Shown in pieces: positions 1 through 8,279 of a stretch of DNA of 64,000 bases; positions within the stretch are counted from its first letter, which is position 1; every line of letters begins with the position of its first letter. Origin of the DNA: Nonomuraea aridisoli (lineage in GTDB: Bacteria > Actinomycetota > Actinomycetes > Streptosporangiales > Streptosporangiaceae). The notes under the pieces are model-generated. The model did no database searches. It saw only the letters and a program-made list of their open reading frames with translations, and was not told the DNA's origin. The DNA is taken from assembly GCF_003236395.1 (NCBI RefSeq), contig NZ_POUD01000005.1, forward strand, positions 1 to 64,000, given 5' to 3'. Made by a program: the position numbers and the translations under genes.

Positions 1-17
1 GATGGGAAACTGGGCGC

Positions 18-128
18 GTGGACGATGACAAGCGGCCCAGCGGCGGGAAGACCCTGGGCCTGATCCTGCTCGCGATGCTCGCCATCCTGGCCGTGATCGT
101 CGGCCTGTCCGTGTGGGCCACGAGGTGA
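18..128 (+). CDS. Small single-span membrane protein (36 aa; start uncertain)
   Basis: GTG at 18 opens a 36-codon frame ending in TGA at 126-128. The product has a charged N-terminus (VDDDKRPSGGK) followed by one hydrophobic segment of about 20 residues and a short WATR tail, so it should be a one-pass membrane peptide. The frame remains open to the left edge of the window, so it could be the tail of a longer gene. It ends 4 nt before the SixA-like gene on the same strand, which suggests co-transcription. Small one-span proteins of this kind are common in actinobacteria and no function can be read from the sequence. Confidence 0.5.
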   Translation: MDDDKRPSGGKTLGLILLAMLAILAVIVGLSVWATR

Positions 129-132
129 CCTG

Positions 133-600
133 TTGCGCACCTTGATCGTGCTGCGGCACGCGAAAGCCGCGCAGGTCGCCGGGCTGGCCGACCGGGAGCG
201 ACCGCTGACCGACCGGGGCGAGCGGGACGCCCGGCGGGCGGGCGACGAGCTCAGGGCGGCCGGTCTCGGCCCCGACGTGGTGCTCTGCTCGCCGGCGCTC
301 AGGACCCGCCGCACCGCCGAGCTGGCCTTCCCCGGCACGGACATCAGCTACGAGCGCGACATCTACGAGGCGTACCCGGACGAGCTGCTGGAGCTCGTCC
401 GGAGGTGCGACCCGGCCGCGCGGACGGTCGTGTTGTGCGGGCACAACCCGGGCGTGCACGAGCTGGCCATGGGACTGGCGGGCGGCGACTACGTCTTCCG
501 GCCGGGGGCGTTCGCGGTGATCCGGGTGGAGACGCCCTGGGAGGAGCTCACGCCGGGCGAGGGCCGCCTGATGACCCACTGGGACCCCAAGGAGCAGTGA
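133..600 (+). CDS. SixA-type phosphohistidine phosphatase (histidine phosphatase superfamily)
   Basis: This 155-residue cytoplasmic protein has the signature of the histidine phosphatase superfamily: an N-terminal LRHAKA (the RHG-type motif with the nucleophilic His at about residue 9), an Arg in SPALRTRRT, and a second catalytic His in VLCGHNPG. The length and the RHAKA form match SixA phosphohistidine phosphatases, which remove phosphate from His-phosphorylated proteins. The partner here is unknown. The start is TTG at 133; the small membrane ORF stops at 128. The gene is convergent with serB, whose stop lies 2 nt away. The family assignment is firm and the substrate is inferred. Confidence 0.88.
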   Translation: MRTLIVLRHAKAAQVAGLADRERPLTDRGERDARRAGDELRAAGLGPDVVLCSPALRTRRTAELAFPGTDISYERDIYEAYPDELLELVRRCDPAARTVVLCGHNPGVHELAMGLAGGDYVFRPGAFAVIRVETPWEELTPGEGRLMTHWDPKEQ

Positions 601-601
601 G

Positions 602-1822
602 TCAGCGCGGGGTGAGGACGCCGTCCTCCGCGTCGGCGGCCTCGACCTCGTCGCGGGAGATGCCGAGCAGGTAGAGGATCGAGTCGAGGTAGGGCGTGTT
701 GACCGCCGTGTCGGCCGCCTGCCGCACCACCGGCTTGGCGTTGAACGCGATGCCCAGCCCCGCGGCGGCGATCATGTCGAGGTCGTTGGCCCCGTCGCCG
801 ATGGCGACCGTCTGTGAGATCGGCAGCCCGGCCTGGCGCGCGAACCTCTCCAGCGCCCGCGCCTTTCCCGGCCGGTCGACGATCTCGCCCACGACCCGCC
901 CGGTCAGCCGGCCGTCGACGACCTCCAGCACGTTCGCCGCGGAGTAGTCGATGCCGAGCTCCTCGACCAGCCCGTCGGTGATCTGCGTGAACCCGCCGCT
1001 GACGATGGCGAAACGGTAGTCGAGCCGCTTGAGCGTGCGCACGAGCGTACGGGCGCCGGGGGTGAGCACGACCTCTTTGCGCACCCGCTCGAAGATCTCG
1101 GCCGGCAGGCCCTCCAGCAGGGCCACCCGGCGCTTGAGCGACTCGGCGAAGTCGAGCTCGCCGCGCATGGCCTCCTCGGTGACCCGGGCGACCTCCTCCA
1201 GGCAGCCCGCGTGGGCGGCCAGCAGCTCGATGACCTCGCCCTGGATGAGGGTCGAGTCGACGTCCATGACGATGAGCCGTTTGGCCCGCCGCGACAGGCC
1301 GGTGCGCTGGACGGCGACGTCGACCTCCTGCGCGGCGGCCTCCGCGGCGAGCTCGACGCGGAGCGCGGCCGGGTCGGCGCCGGAGACCGACAGCTCGATG
1401 CAGGTGACCGGCCACTGGGCGAGGCGTTCGATGCGGTCGATGTTGGCGCCGGCGGCGGCGATGCGGCCGGCGATGCCCGCGATGGCGGCCGGCTGCAGGG
1501 TCGTGCCGAGCACGCTGACCGACAGGCGGCCGCGGCGGCGCTGCTCCCTGGCCTGCGAACCGGTGGACAGCTCGATCTCCATGCCGAGGTCTTCGGCCAG
1601 TCGCTCGACGGAGGTCCACATGGCGCCGAGGGTGCTGCCGGTGCCCGTGGGGGCGCCGCCCGCGTACGCGACGAGGACGCCGAGCGTGAGCCGGCCGCGG
1701 ATGACGACCTGTTCGATGTCGGCGACCGTCACCGGGAACTTCGACAGCACCGAGAAAAGTCGCGACGTGACGCCCGGGCGGTCGGGGCCGGTCAGGGTGA
1801 TCAGGAGGGTGCGCTGGTCCAC
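602..1822 (-). CDS. serB: Phosphoserine phosphatase SerB (ACT domains + HAD hydrolase)
   Basis: Hydrolyses 3-phosphoserine to serine, the last step of serine synthesis. The 406-residue product begins with an ACT-type regulatory region (LLITLTGPDRPGVTSRLF, residues 6-23), followed by a second ACT-like segment around 100-170. The HAD catalytic domain starts at about 183 with MDVDSTLIQGE (nucleophile Asp187, acid/base Asp189) and ends with the metal-binding GDGANDLDM motif. The reading frame stays open far upstream, but GTG at 1822 is preferred because it puts the ACT motif at the usual distance from the N-terminus and because a TACCGT -10-like element lies 8 nt upstream, a leaderless arrangement. 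Confidence in function is high; the start is inferred. Confidence 0.93.
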   Translation of the reverse strand: MDQRTLLITLTGPDRPGVTSRLFSVLSKFPVTVADIEQVVIRGRLTLGVLVAYAGGAPTGTGSTLGAMWTSVERLAEDLGMEIELSTGSQAREQRRRGRLSVSVLGTTLQPAAIAGIAGRIAAAGANIDRIERLAQWPVTCIELSVSGADPAALRVELAAEAAAQEVDVAVQRTGLSRRAKRLIVMDVDSTLIQGEVIELLAAHAGCLEEVARVTEEAMRGELDFAESLKRRVALLEGLPAEIFERVRKEVVLTPGARTLVRTLKRLDYRFAIVSGGFTQITDGLVEELGIDYSAANVLEVVDGRLTGRVVGEIVDRPGKARALERFARQAGLPISQTVAIGDGANDLDMIAAAGLGIAFNAKPVVRQAADTAVNTPYLDSILYLLGISRDEVEAADAEDGVLTPR

Positions 1823-1932
1823 ATCCAGCCACGGTACTGCGCCCGGCGCGATGCTCGTGCGGCAGGTTGCGCATTCGTGCGCCGGTGCGCGGGCGGCCAC
1901 GACTCTGGAGGGAAAAATTTCGGCAAAGGAGA

Positions 1933-2940
1933 TTACTTCAGGATCAGGTGGGTGTCGCCGAACTCGTGCCACAGATACTCCATGCTCAGCGCCTCCTCGT
2001 AGGCGCGGGCCAGGGTCGCCTCGCCGGCGATGGCGGTGAGCATGAGCAGGTGGCTGGAGCGCGGCTCGTGCAGGCCCGTGATCAGGCCGGTGACGGCGCG
2101 CACGCCGGTCTCCGGGGTGACGACGTGGCGGGTCCATCCGGCGGCGGGGGAGACGTGTCCGGGCGCGTCCGCGGCCGTCTCCAGGGCGCGGACGACGGTC
2201 GTGCCCGCCGCCACCACCCGGTTGCCGCTCTCCAGGGCCAGGTTCACCAGCCGTGCGGTGGCGGCCGGCACCTCGTACCGCTCGGCGTAGGGCGGCTCGT
2301 CCTTCTCGGGCGAGGCCACGCCCGTGTGCAGGGTGATCGGCGCGATGCCCACCCCGCGCGCCACCAGCGCCGTGACCAGCCGGGCGGTGAACGGCCGGGC
2401 CGCGCTCGGCATCTCCGCGCTGCCCGGCACGGTCGCGAACACGGTCTGGTACGCCTCGATCGGCCAGTCCCGCTCCACGTACGAGTAGCGGATCGGCACC
2501 CCGTGCACCCGCAGGTACGCCTGCACGTCCCGGTTGAGCGAGGCCCGCCACAACCGGGGCGTCTCGCGTTCGATGAGCCGCAGCGTGGCCCGGCCCGGCA
2601 TCGGCAACCACTCGCCCGGCTCGCCCCCGGCGTACGGCTCGGTGCCCTTCGGGGTGCGGCGGCGCAGCTCGACCAGCCACGTGCCGTCCGGCCGGGAGGT
2701 GGAGAAGTGCACGGCCAGCCGGTCCAGCCGGACGGCCGCGGGCAGGGTCGCCGAGTTGTTCACCACGATCAGGTCGCCCGCGTCCAGCAGATCGGGCAGG
2801 TCGCTGAAGAGGTGGTGGGACGGCGCCAGGTCGCCGCGCGAGACCAGCAGGCGCACCGCGTCCCTGGCCAGGCCCCTGGCCTCGGCGGGTTCGCGGGCCG
2901 ACAGGCCGGGCGGCAGCGTGAAGTCCAGCGCGGCGGTCAT
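1933..2940 (-). CDS. QueA-like S-adenosylmethionine:tRNA ribosyltransferase-isomerase family protein
   Basis: The 335-residue protein matches the QueA family along its length: GDLIVVNNSATLPAAV near residue 55 corresponds to the family's NDTRVIPARL region, and the C-terminal half carries the PYAERYEVP and SSHLLMLTAIAG segments. QueA transfers the ribosyl part of SAM to preQ1-tRNA in queuosine synthesis. No other queuosine gene (tgt, queG, queH) is in the window, and actinobacteria often keep QueA-like proteins without the full pathway, so the real substrate is open. The ATG at 2940 overlaps the stop of the upstream SDR gene (ATGA), which implies translational coupling to it. Confidence 0.8.
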   Translation of the reverse strand: MTAALDFTLPPGLSAREPAEARGLARDAVRLLVSRGDLAPSHHLFSDLPDLLDAGDLIVVNNSATLPAAVRLDRLAVHFSTSRPDGTWLVELRRRTPKGTEPYAGGEPGEWLPMPGRATLRLIERETPRLWRASLNRDVQAYLRVHGVPIRYSYVERDWPIEAYQTVFATVPGSAEMPSAARPFTARLVTALVARGVGIAPITLHTGVASPEKDEPPYAERYEVPAATARLVNLALESGNRVVAAGTTVVRALETAADAPGHVSPAAGWTRHVVTPETGVRAVTGLITGLHEPRSSHLLMLTAIAGEATLARAYEEALSMEYLWHEFGDTHLILK

Positions 2941-3593
2941 TGCAGGCTCACCCTGCCGCTGGCGGGGCGGGCGGCGATCAGGTCGGACAGCGCCGCGGCC
3001 ACCTTGGCGGGGTCGGCGGCGGAGGCGGCCTCCTCGGCGCCCACGGCGTCGGCGAGCATCCGGGTGTTCATCTCGCCCGGATCGACCCACCACACGCGCA
3101 CGCCGGGCTCCTCGGCGGCCAGCACGTTCGACAACTGCTCCAGCGCGGCCTTGGTGGCGCCGTAGCCGCCCCAGCCCTCGTACGCGCCGGTGGCGGCGTC
3201 GGAGGTGACGTTCACGATCGCGCCGCCGCGGGCGCGCAGGGCGGGCAGCGTGGCCTGGACGAGCGCGAGGGGCGCGGTCACGTTCGTCTCCAGCAGTGCC
3301 CTGAACGCCGCCAACGGGTAGTCCGCGAGCGGCGGCAGCGGCGTCACGCCCAGGTCGGAGGCGTTGTTGACCAGCAGGTCCAGGGACGGCACGGCCGTGG
3401 CCAGCCGCCGGACGTGCTCCGGGTCCGTCACGTCGCCCGGGACGGCGGTGGCGCCCAGCTCGGCGGCGGCCCGTTCCAGGTCGCCGGCCCCGCGGGCGGT
3501 GAGCACGAGGTTCCAGCCTGCGCCGGCGAGCGACCTCGCCAGGGCGAGGCCGAGTCCGCGGGAGGCGCCGGTGATGAGTGCGGTCTTCGTCAT
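2937..3593 (-). CDS. Short-chain dehydrogenase/reductase (SDR)
   Basis: A 218-residue classical SDR. The Rossmann glycine motif TGASRGLG sits at residues 9-16, NNAS at about 76-79, the catalytic Ser at 131 in NVTSDA, and the Tyr-Lys pair in YGATK (Tyr144, Lys148). It should use NAD(P)H to reduce a carbonyl; the substrate is unknown. ATG at 3593 has a TAGCGT -10-like element exactly 7 nt upstream (3601-3606 read on the minus strand), so it is probably translated from a leaderless message. The stop overlaps the start of the QueA-like gene. It diverges from the DevS-like kinase gene. Confidence 0.88.
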   Translation of the reverse strand: MTKTALITGASRGLGLALARSLAGAGWNLVLTARGAGDLERAAAELGATAVPGDVTDPEHVRRLATAVPSLDLLVNNASDLGVTPLPPLADYPLAAFRALLETNVTAPLALVQATLPALRARGGAIVNVTSDAATGAYEGWGGYGATKAALEQLSNVLAAEEPGVRVWWVDPGEMNTRMLADAVGAEEAASAADPAKVAAALSDLIAARPASGRVSLQ

Positions 3594-3661
3594 GGCTCCG
3601 ACGCTAGGCACGCGGCGGCCGGCGGACATCGGGCCGTGGACCGGCTCGGGGCTCGGCAGAT

Positions 3662-3680
3662 GGTCCTAGGACCCTAGAGT
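3662..3680 (+). promoter_or_regulatory. Palindrome and -10 element in front of the DevS-like kinase gene
   Basis: Positions 3662-3673 are a perfect 12-nt palindrome, GGTCCTAGGACC. It is followed directly by TAGAGT (3675-3680), a TANNNT -10 hexamer exactly 7 nt before the GTG start at 3688. NarL/DosR-type response regulators bind short GC-rich palindromes of this style, and one is encoded in this operon, so autoregulation is a reasonable inference. No -35 element is clear. Confidence 0.5.
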
Positions 3681-3687
3681 TGGTCGC

Positions 3688-4803
3688 GTGACCTCCGACC
3701 GGGACGAGATCCTGCAGGCGGTGAGCTCGGCGGTGCTCGCCGTCACCCGCCACCTGTCCGTCCGCGAGGTGCTGCAGGTCATCGTACGCTCGGCACAGCG
3801 GTTGCTCGACGCCCGCTACGCCGCCCTCGGCGTGCCCGACGACGAGGGGTCGTTCGGCGAGTTCGTCGCCGAGGGCCTCACCGACAAGCAGTGGGACGCC
3901 ATCGGGCCGCTGCCCCGCCAGCACGGCATGCTCGGCGCGATGTTGCGCGACGGCGACCCGGTCAGGCTGCCCGACCTGCGCAAGGACCCGCGGTTCGAGT
4001 GGTGGCCGAAGGCCCACCCGGTGATGAAGGACTTCCTCGGTGTGCCGATCCGCGACGGCGACGAGGTGCTCGGCATCATCTTCCTGGCCAACAAGCGCAC
4101 GCCCGGCGGGTTCACCCAGGACGACCAGGAGCTGCTGACGCTCTTCGCCGCGCACGCCGCGATCGCGCTGACCAACGCCAGGCTCTACGAGCGCGGGCGC
4201 GAGCTCGCCATGCTGGAGGAGCGCAACCGGGTGGCCCAGGAGCTGCACGACGCGGTCACCCAGAAGCTGTTCTCGCTGCGGCTGAGCGCCGAGGCCGCCG
4301 GCACGCTGCTCGGCAAGGCCCCCGACAAGGCCGCCGCCGAGCTGGAGCGCGTTCAGCGGCTGGCCGGGGAGGCCCTGTCGGAGCTGCGGGCGGTCATCGT
4401 CGAGCTGCGCCCGGCCGAGCTCGACCGCCACGGGCTCAACGAGACGCTGCGCAAGCACGTCCGCCTGCTCGACCGGCTGCATCCGTCGCTGGTCACGTTC
4501 GAGTGCGGTGAGCTGCCGCCGCTCGACTCCGAGGTGGAGGTGGCGCTGCTGCGGGTGGCCCAGGAGGCGCTGCACAACGCGCTGCGCCACTCGGGGGCCG
4601 GCGCCGTGTCGGTGTCCCTGGCGTACGAGGGCGGCAGGCTGGTGCTGACGGTGCGCGACGACGGGAGCGGGTTCGAGCAGGCGGGGTCGCGCGGCCTCGG
4701 CCTGGTGTCGATGCGCGACCGCGCCGAGTCGATCGGCGGCGTGATGACGGTCGAGTCGGTCCTCGGCCGGGGGACCACCGTACGCGTGGAGGTGAGCGTG
4801 TGA
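3688..4803 (+). CDS. GAF-domain sensor histidine kinase (DevS/NarX-like)
   Basis: A soluble 371-residue kinase. Residues about 20-165 form one GAF domain (RLLDARYAALGV ... FLGVPIRDGDEVLGIIFLANK). It is followed by a HisKA_3 dimerisation domain with phospho-acceptor His187 in RVAQELHDAVTQ, then a HATPase_c domain with an N-box (AQEALHNALRHS) and G-boxes (DDGSGFE, GLGLVSMRDRA). There are no membrane segments, so the signal is cytoplasmic. Family relatives such as DevS/DosT bind heme or gases, but nothing here proves a ligand. The start codon GTG is 7 nt after a TAGAGT -10 element. The stop overlaps the response-regulator start (GTGA). Confidence 0.9.
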   Translation: MTSDRDEILQAVSSAVLAVTRHLSVREVLQVIVRSAQRLLDARYAALGVPDDEGSFGEFVAEGLTDKQWDAIGPLPRQHGMLGAMLRDGDPVRLPDLRKDPRFEWWPKAHPVMKDFLGVPIRDGDEVLGIIFLANKRTPGGFTQDDQELLTLFAAHAAIALTNARLYERGRELAMLEERNRVAQELHDAVTQKLFSLRLSAEAAGTLLGKAPDKAAAELERVQRLAGEALSELRAVIVELRPAELDRHGLNETLRKHVRLLDRLHPSLVTFECGELPPLDSEVEVALLRVAQEALHNALRHSGAGAVSVSLAYEGGRLVLTVRDDGSGFEQAGSRGLGLVSMRDRAESIGGVMTVESVLGRGTTVRVEVSV

Positions 4804-5420
4804 TCCGGGTGCTGATCGCCGACGACCATCCGGTGGTGCGGCAGGGGTTGCGGACGTTCCTCGACCTGCAGGACGACATCACCGTGGTCGGGGAGGCCGC
4901 CGACGGCGAGCAGGCCGTCGCGCTGGTCGCCGACCTGGCGCCCGACGTGCTGCTGCTCGACCTGAAGATGCCGGTGCTCGACGGGCTCGGGGCGCTGCGG
5001 CGGCTGACGGGGGCGCGGACCAGGGTGGTCGTGCTGACCTCGGTGAGCGACCGGTCCGACGTGGGGCCCGCCATGCGGGCGGGCGCGGCGGGCTTCCTCT
5101 ACAAGGACGTCGACCCTGGTGCGCTCGTGCAGGCCGTGCGGGCCGTCCACGGCGGGCAGGTGCTGCTCGCGCCCGAGGCGGCGGAGGCGATGCTGACCGT
5201 CTCCGACGGCGCCGCCGCGCCGGGGCCGGTGCCGCTGACCGAGCGCGAGCGGGAGGTGCTCGCCCTCATCGCGGCCGGCTGCTCCAACAGGGAGATCGCG
5301 CGCAGCCTCGCCGTGGCCGAGAAGACGGTCAAGACCCACGTCTCCAACGTGCTGATGAAGCTCGGCGTCCAGGACCGCACGCAGGCCGCGCTCTACGCCG
5401 TGCGGCACGGCCTGGCCTGA
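4800..5420 (+). CDS. NarL/LuxR-family response regulator
   Basis: A 206-residue two-domain regulator. The receiver domain (residues 1-120) has the acidic pair Asp8/Asp9, the phospho-acceptor Asp54 in LLLDLKMP and Lys in YKD near 101. A LuxR-type HTH follows (LTEREREVLALIAAG ... SNREIARSLAVAEKTVKTHV) near 142-190. It is the cognate partner of the GAF kinase: the two genes overlap by 4 nt. Targets are unknown, but the palindrome just upstream of the kinase gene is a candidate site. The gene ends convergently, 3 nt from the stop of the minus-strand gene. Confidence 0.92.
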   Translation: MIRVLIADDHPVVRQGLRTFLDLQDDITVVGEAADGEQAVALVADLAPDVLLLDLKMPVLDGLGALRRLTGARTRVVVLTSVSDRSDVGPAMRAGAAGFLYKDVDPGALVQAVRAVHGGQVLLAPEAAEAMLTVSDGAAAPGPVPLTEREREVLALIAAGCSNREIARSLAVAEKTVKTHVSNVLMKLGVQDRTQAALYAVRHGLA

Positions 5421-5423
5421 CGG

Positions 5424-6140
5424 CTACATGTTCCTGACCGGCTCGAAGATCGCGTGGTGGGCGGCCACGAGCGCGCGGCGTACGGCGCGGTCGAGCTCGC
5501 GCAGGGCCGCTCCGCGTACGGCGGCCTGACCCGAGGTGAGGCCGCGCTCGTCGGCCAGGCTCAGCGCGGAGGCCAGCCGCGTGGCCAGGGTGGAGACGCG
5601 GTGGGCGCGGGCGGGGTAGCCGGGCGCCAGCTCACCGCCTCGGGCGAGCCGCTCGGGGCGGCCGGGCATGGGGCCTTCGACCGAGGCCAGGGCCTCGGTG
5701 GCCGAGCGCATCGCGTCCGACAGGTCCCGCTCGGCCTCCGCCAGCGACGGCAGATCATGGCGTACGGGTCCGGAGTCGTGCACCTCCAGGCGTACGCCGA
5801 CATAGGACGATCCGCGCCGGTCGAGCGTCGGCACCAGGCCGAGGTTGCGGTCGTCGAGCACGGCGATCGCGGCCTGCCCGGCGTCGACGGCGGCCGCGTT
5901 GAACGGCGGGGGGCCCGACAGCCCGAGCGGGTCGCCCGGCGCGGGCAGGGCGAGCCGCATTTCCCGCAGCCCGCCCACGCGCAGGTTCGCCAGGTACTGG
6001 CGCAGGGGGACGTCGCCCGCGACGACGGGGCCGCCGGCGGCTTCCACGTGGTCGGCCGCCTCGTCGAGGCCCGCGTGACCCGCGAGCCACGCGTTGCCCC
6101 AGGCGACCAGGGATGAGCAGACAGTCGATTCAGGGCGCAC
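5424..6140 (-). CDS. Conserved hypothetical protein (238 aa)
   Basis: I do not recognise a named family. The protein is soluble and Ala/Leu/Arg-rich, with an N-terminal region (AWGNAWLAGHAGLDEAADHV) and a C-terminal helical part rich in Arg and Ala ending FEPVRNM. There is no signal peptide or membrane span. The open frame runs well upstream on the minus strand, but GTG at 6140 is chosen because a TATCGT element lies 6 nt upstream (6147-6152) and because earlier sequence reads as the shadow of the ABC gene. It is transcribed divergently from that ABC gene, and the two -10 elements are only about 16 nt apart. Confidence 0.7.
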   Translation of the reverse strand: MRPESTVCSSLVAWGNAWLAGHAGLDEAADHVEAAGGPVVAGDVPLRQYLANLRVGGLREMRLALPAPGDPLGLSGPPPFNAAAVDAGQAAIAVLDDRNLGLVPTLDRRGSSYVGVRLEVHDSGPVRHDLPSLAEAERDLSDAMRSATEALASVEGPMPGRPERLARGGELAPGYPARAHRVSTLATRLASALSLADERGLTSGQAAVRGAALRELDRAVRRALVAAHHAIFEPVRNM

Positions 6141-6146
6141 CGGTCC

Positions 6147-6174
6147 ACGATAAGCGCTCGCCCTGCAATAGGTT
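6147..6174. promoter_or_regulatory. Back-to-back promoters of the hypothetical and ABC ATPase genes
   Basis: On the minus strand TATCGT (6152-6147) is 6 nt before the GTG at 6140. On the plus strand TAGGTT (6169-6174) lies 35 nt before the ABC gene's ATG at 6210, which would leave a short leader containing the strong ribosome site AAAGGAGGGG at 6193-6202. Both hexamers fit TANNNT. The -35 regions would overlap the opposite gene's control region. Confidence 0.45.
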
Positions 6175-6209
6175 TGTCCCGAGGGTGACTCCAAAGGAGG
6201 GGATCGGGG

Positions 6210-6998
6210 ATGGGTGGTCAGGTGCTGCGGCTCCAGGACGTCGCCGTCAGGCGGGACGGAGCGGCCCTGCTGCGCGGCATCGACTGGGAGGTCAACGAGG
6301 ACGAGCGCTGGGTCGTCATCGGCGCCAACGGCGCGGGCAAGACCACGTTGCTGCAGGTCGCCTCCACGTTGCTCTATCCGACCGAGGGCGTGGTCGAGGT
6401 GCTCGGCGAGCGGCTGGGCCAGGCCGACGTCTTCGAGCTGCGGCCGCGGATCGGGCTGGCGAGCGCGGCGCTGGCCGAGCGCATCCCGCCGGAGGAGAAG
6501 GTCATCGACCTCGTGCTGACCGCCTCGTACGGCGTCATGGGCCGCTGGACGGAGGAGTACGACTCCAACGACGTCACCAGGGCCGTCGAGCTGATCGACA
6601 TGATGGGTGCGGCCCACCTCATCAGGCGCCGGTTCGGCACGCTGTCGGAGGGCGAGCGCAAGCGGGTGCAGATCGCCCGCGCCCTCATGCCCGACCCCGA
6701 GATCCTGCTGCTCGACGAGCCGGCGGCCGGGCTCGACCTGGGCGGCCGGGAAGACCTCGTGCGCCGTCTGACGCTGCTGGCCGGCGACTACCGCTCGCCG
6801 ACGCTGGTGCTCGTGACGCACCACGTGGAGGAGGTGCCGAGCGGGTTCACCCACGGGCTGCTGCTGCGGCACGGCTCGGTGGTGGCCCAGGGGCCGCTCG
6901 AGTCGGTGATGACGGCCGACAACCTGTCGCAGACGTTCGGCGTGCCGCTCACGCTCGACCGCGGCGGCGAGGGCCGCTGGTACGCACGCGCGCTGTAG
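6210..6998 (+). CDS. Stand-alone ABC ATPase
   Basis: A 262-residue nucleotide-binding subunit with Walker A (GANGAGKTTL, about residue 38), Q-loop region, signature LSEGERKRVQIARAL, Walker B ILLLDEPAAGLD and H-loop LVTHHVEE. The signature LSEGE in place of LSGGQ is typical of the ModF/PhrA-like group of ABC proteins with no dedicated permease. No membrane subunit is encoded next to it. It may act with a distant permease or in a non-transport role; this cannot be decided here. The start is supported by an excellent Shine-Dalgarno sequence, AAAGGAGGGG, 7 nt upstream. Confidence 0.88.
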   Translation: MGGQVLRLQDVAVRRDGAALLRGIDWEVNEDERWVVIGANGAGKTTLLQVASTLLYPTEGVVEVLGERLGQADVFELRPRIGLASAALAERIPPEEKVIDLVLTASYGVMGRWTEEYDSNDVTRAVELIDMMGAAHLIRRRFGTLSEGERKRVQIARALMPDPEILLLDEPAAGLDLGGREDLVRRLTLLAGDYRSPTLVLVTHHVEEVPSGFTHGLLLRHGSVVAQGPLESVMTADNLSQTFGVPLTLDRGGEGRWYARAL

Positions 6999-7093
6999 AT
7001 CCCCTGCTTATGCGTCCGGCCGAACCACCTCGGCGCCAAGGCCGAACCAAATAGGATCTACGGAGTCGGTTCCCTCGGCTTCGGAGCGTGGCC

Positions 7094-8002
7094 ATGTCCG
7101 TGGAGCAGCTCATCGTCGCCCTCGTCCTGGTCGCGGCGGTCGGCTTCGGCGTGGCCCGTACGGTCCGCGTCATCCCGCAGGCCACGGCCGCCGTCATCGA
7201 GCGGCTCGGCCGCTACCACCGCACGCTGACGCCCGGGCTCAACCTCGTGGTGCCGTTCATCGACCGGGTCAAGGAGATGATCGACCTGCGCGAGCAGGTG
7301 GTGTCGTTCCCGCCGCAGCCGGTCATCACCTCCGACAACCTCGTGGTCTCCATCGACACGGTCGTCTACTTCCAGGTCACCAACCCCAAGGCGGCCACGT
7401 ACGAGATCGCGAACTTCCTCGTCGGCGTCGAGCAGCTCACCATCACGACGCTGCGCAACGTCGTCGGCGGCATGGACCTCGAACACACGCTGACCTCGCG
7501 CGAGGACATCAACACCGCGCTGCGCGGTGTGCTCGACGAGGCGACCGGCAAGTGGGGCATCCGGGTCAACCGGGTCGAGCTCAAGGCCATCGACCCGCCC
7601 GCCTCCATCCAGGACTCGATGGAGAAGCAGATGCGCGCCGACCGCGACAAGCGCGCGGCGGTGCTGGCCGCGGAGGGGCAGCGGCAGGCGGCGATCCTGG
7701 CGGCCGAGGGCGAGAAGCAGGCGTCGGTGCTGCGGGCGCGCGGCGAGGCGGAGGCGGCGGTGCTGCGCGCCCAGGCGGAGGCCGAGGCGCAGGCCATGCG
7801 GGCCAAGGGGCAGGCCGACGCGATCCACATGGTGTTCAAGGCCATCCACGAGGGCAAGCCCGACCAGCAGTTGCTGGCCTACCAATACCTGCAGACCCTG
7901 CCGGAGATCGCCAAGGGCGACGCCAACAAGGTCTGGATCGTCCCGTCGGAGATGGGCAAGGTGCTGGAAAACCTCTTCACGCCGCCCAAGGACGCGTCCT
8001 GA
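7094..8002 (+). CDS. SPFH/Band 7 (stomatin-like) membrane protein
   Basis: One N-terminal membrane helix (residues about 3-20) is followed by the SPFH domain (PQATAAVIERLGRYHRTLTPG ... IDLREQVVSFPPQPVIT), then a long Ala/Glu/Arg coiled coil (RAAVLAAEGQRQAAILAAEG) and a C-terminal tail ending in WIVPSEMGKVLENLF. At about 302 residues it has the stomatin/QmcA layout; such proteins oligomerise in membrane microdomains and scaffold proteases or transporters. The usual NfeD partner gene is absent. GTG at 7088 is in frame, but ATG at 7094 has GGAG (7083-7086) at 7-nt spacing and is preferred. Confidence 0.88.
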   Translation: MSVEQLIVALVLVAAVGFGVARTVRVIPQATAAVIERLGRYHRTLTPGLNLVVPFIDRVKEMIDLREQVVSFPPQPVITSDNLVVSIDTVVYFQVTNPKAATYEIANFLVGVEQLTITTLRNVVGGMDLEHTLTSREDINTALRGVLDEATGKWGIRVNRVELKAIDPPASIQDSMEKQMRADRDKRAAVLAAEGQRQAAILAAEGEKQASVLRARGEAEAAVLRAQAEAEAQAMRAKGQADAIHMVFKAIHEGKPDQQLLAYQYLQTLPEIAKGDANKVWIVPSEMGKVLENLFTPPKDAS

Positions 8003-8054
8003 CGGGCTTCTCGTACTGGTGTACGGATAGTCCGTTTTGGGTATAAAGCTGGGC

Positions 8055-8279
8055 ATGAAGGGTGACCGGGTGGAGATCGTCATCGACGCCGGCAACGGCA
8101 CTCCCCGTACGTACGAGATCACGGCCACCCGCGCGGGCCGGCGGGTCGAGGTGGCCAACCGGCGGGGGCTCGTGGAGGTGAGCGAGGTCACCCGCAGCGG
8201 CACGCCGGTGCGTACGGCCAGGTTCATGTCCAGCCGCATCCTCGCGCTCGTGGAGCACCCCGCCGACGAGGTCAGCTGA
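8055..8279 (+). CDS. Small conserved actinobacterial protein (74 aa)
   Basis: The product is a short, soluble, beta-rich protein (GDRVEIVIDAGNG ... YEITATRAGRRVEVANRRG ... VEVSEVTRSGTPVRTARFM) of a kind I associate with actinobacteria but cannot name. Function is unknown. The frame could also begin at TTG 8037. ATG at 8055 is preferred because TATAAA (8042-8047) lies 7 nt upstream, suggesting a leaderless mRNA. Its last 8 nt overlap the 3' end of the convergent NmrA-like gene. Confidence 0.68.
   Translation: MKGDRVEIVIDAGNGTPRTYEITATRAGRRVEVANRRGLVEVSEVTRSGTPVRTARFMSSRILALVEHPADEVS

Noticed and set aside
602..2680. Very long minus-strand frame (692 codons) containing serB
   Set aside because: Only the part from 1822 to 602 shows protein motifs; upstream it is the shadow of the QueA-like gene, with Arg/Gly/Ala-rich junk composition.
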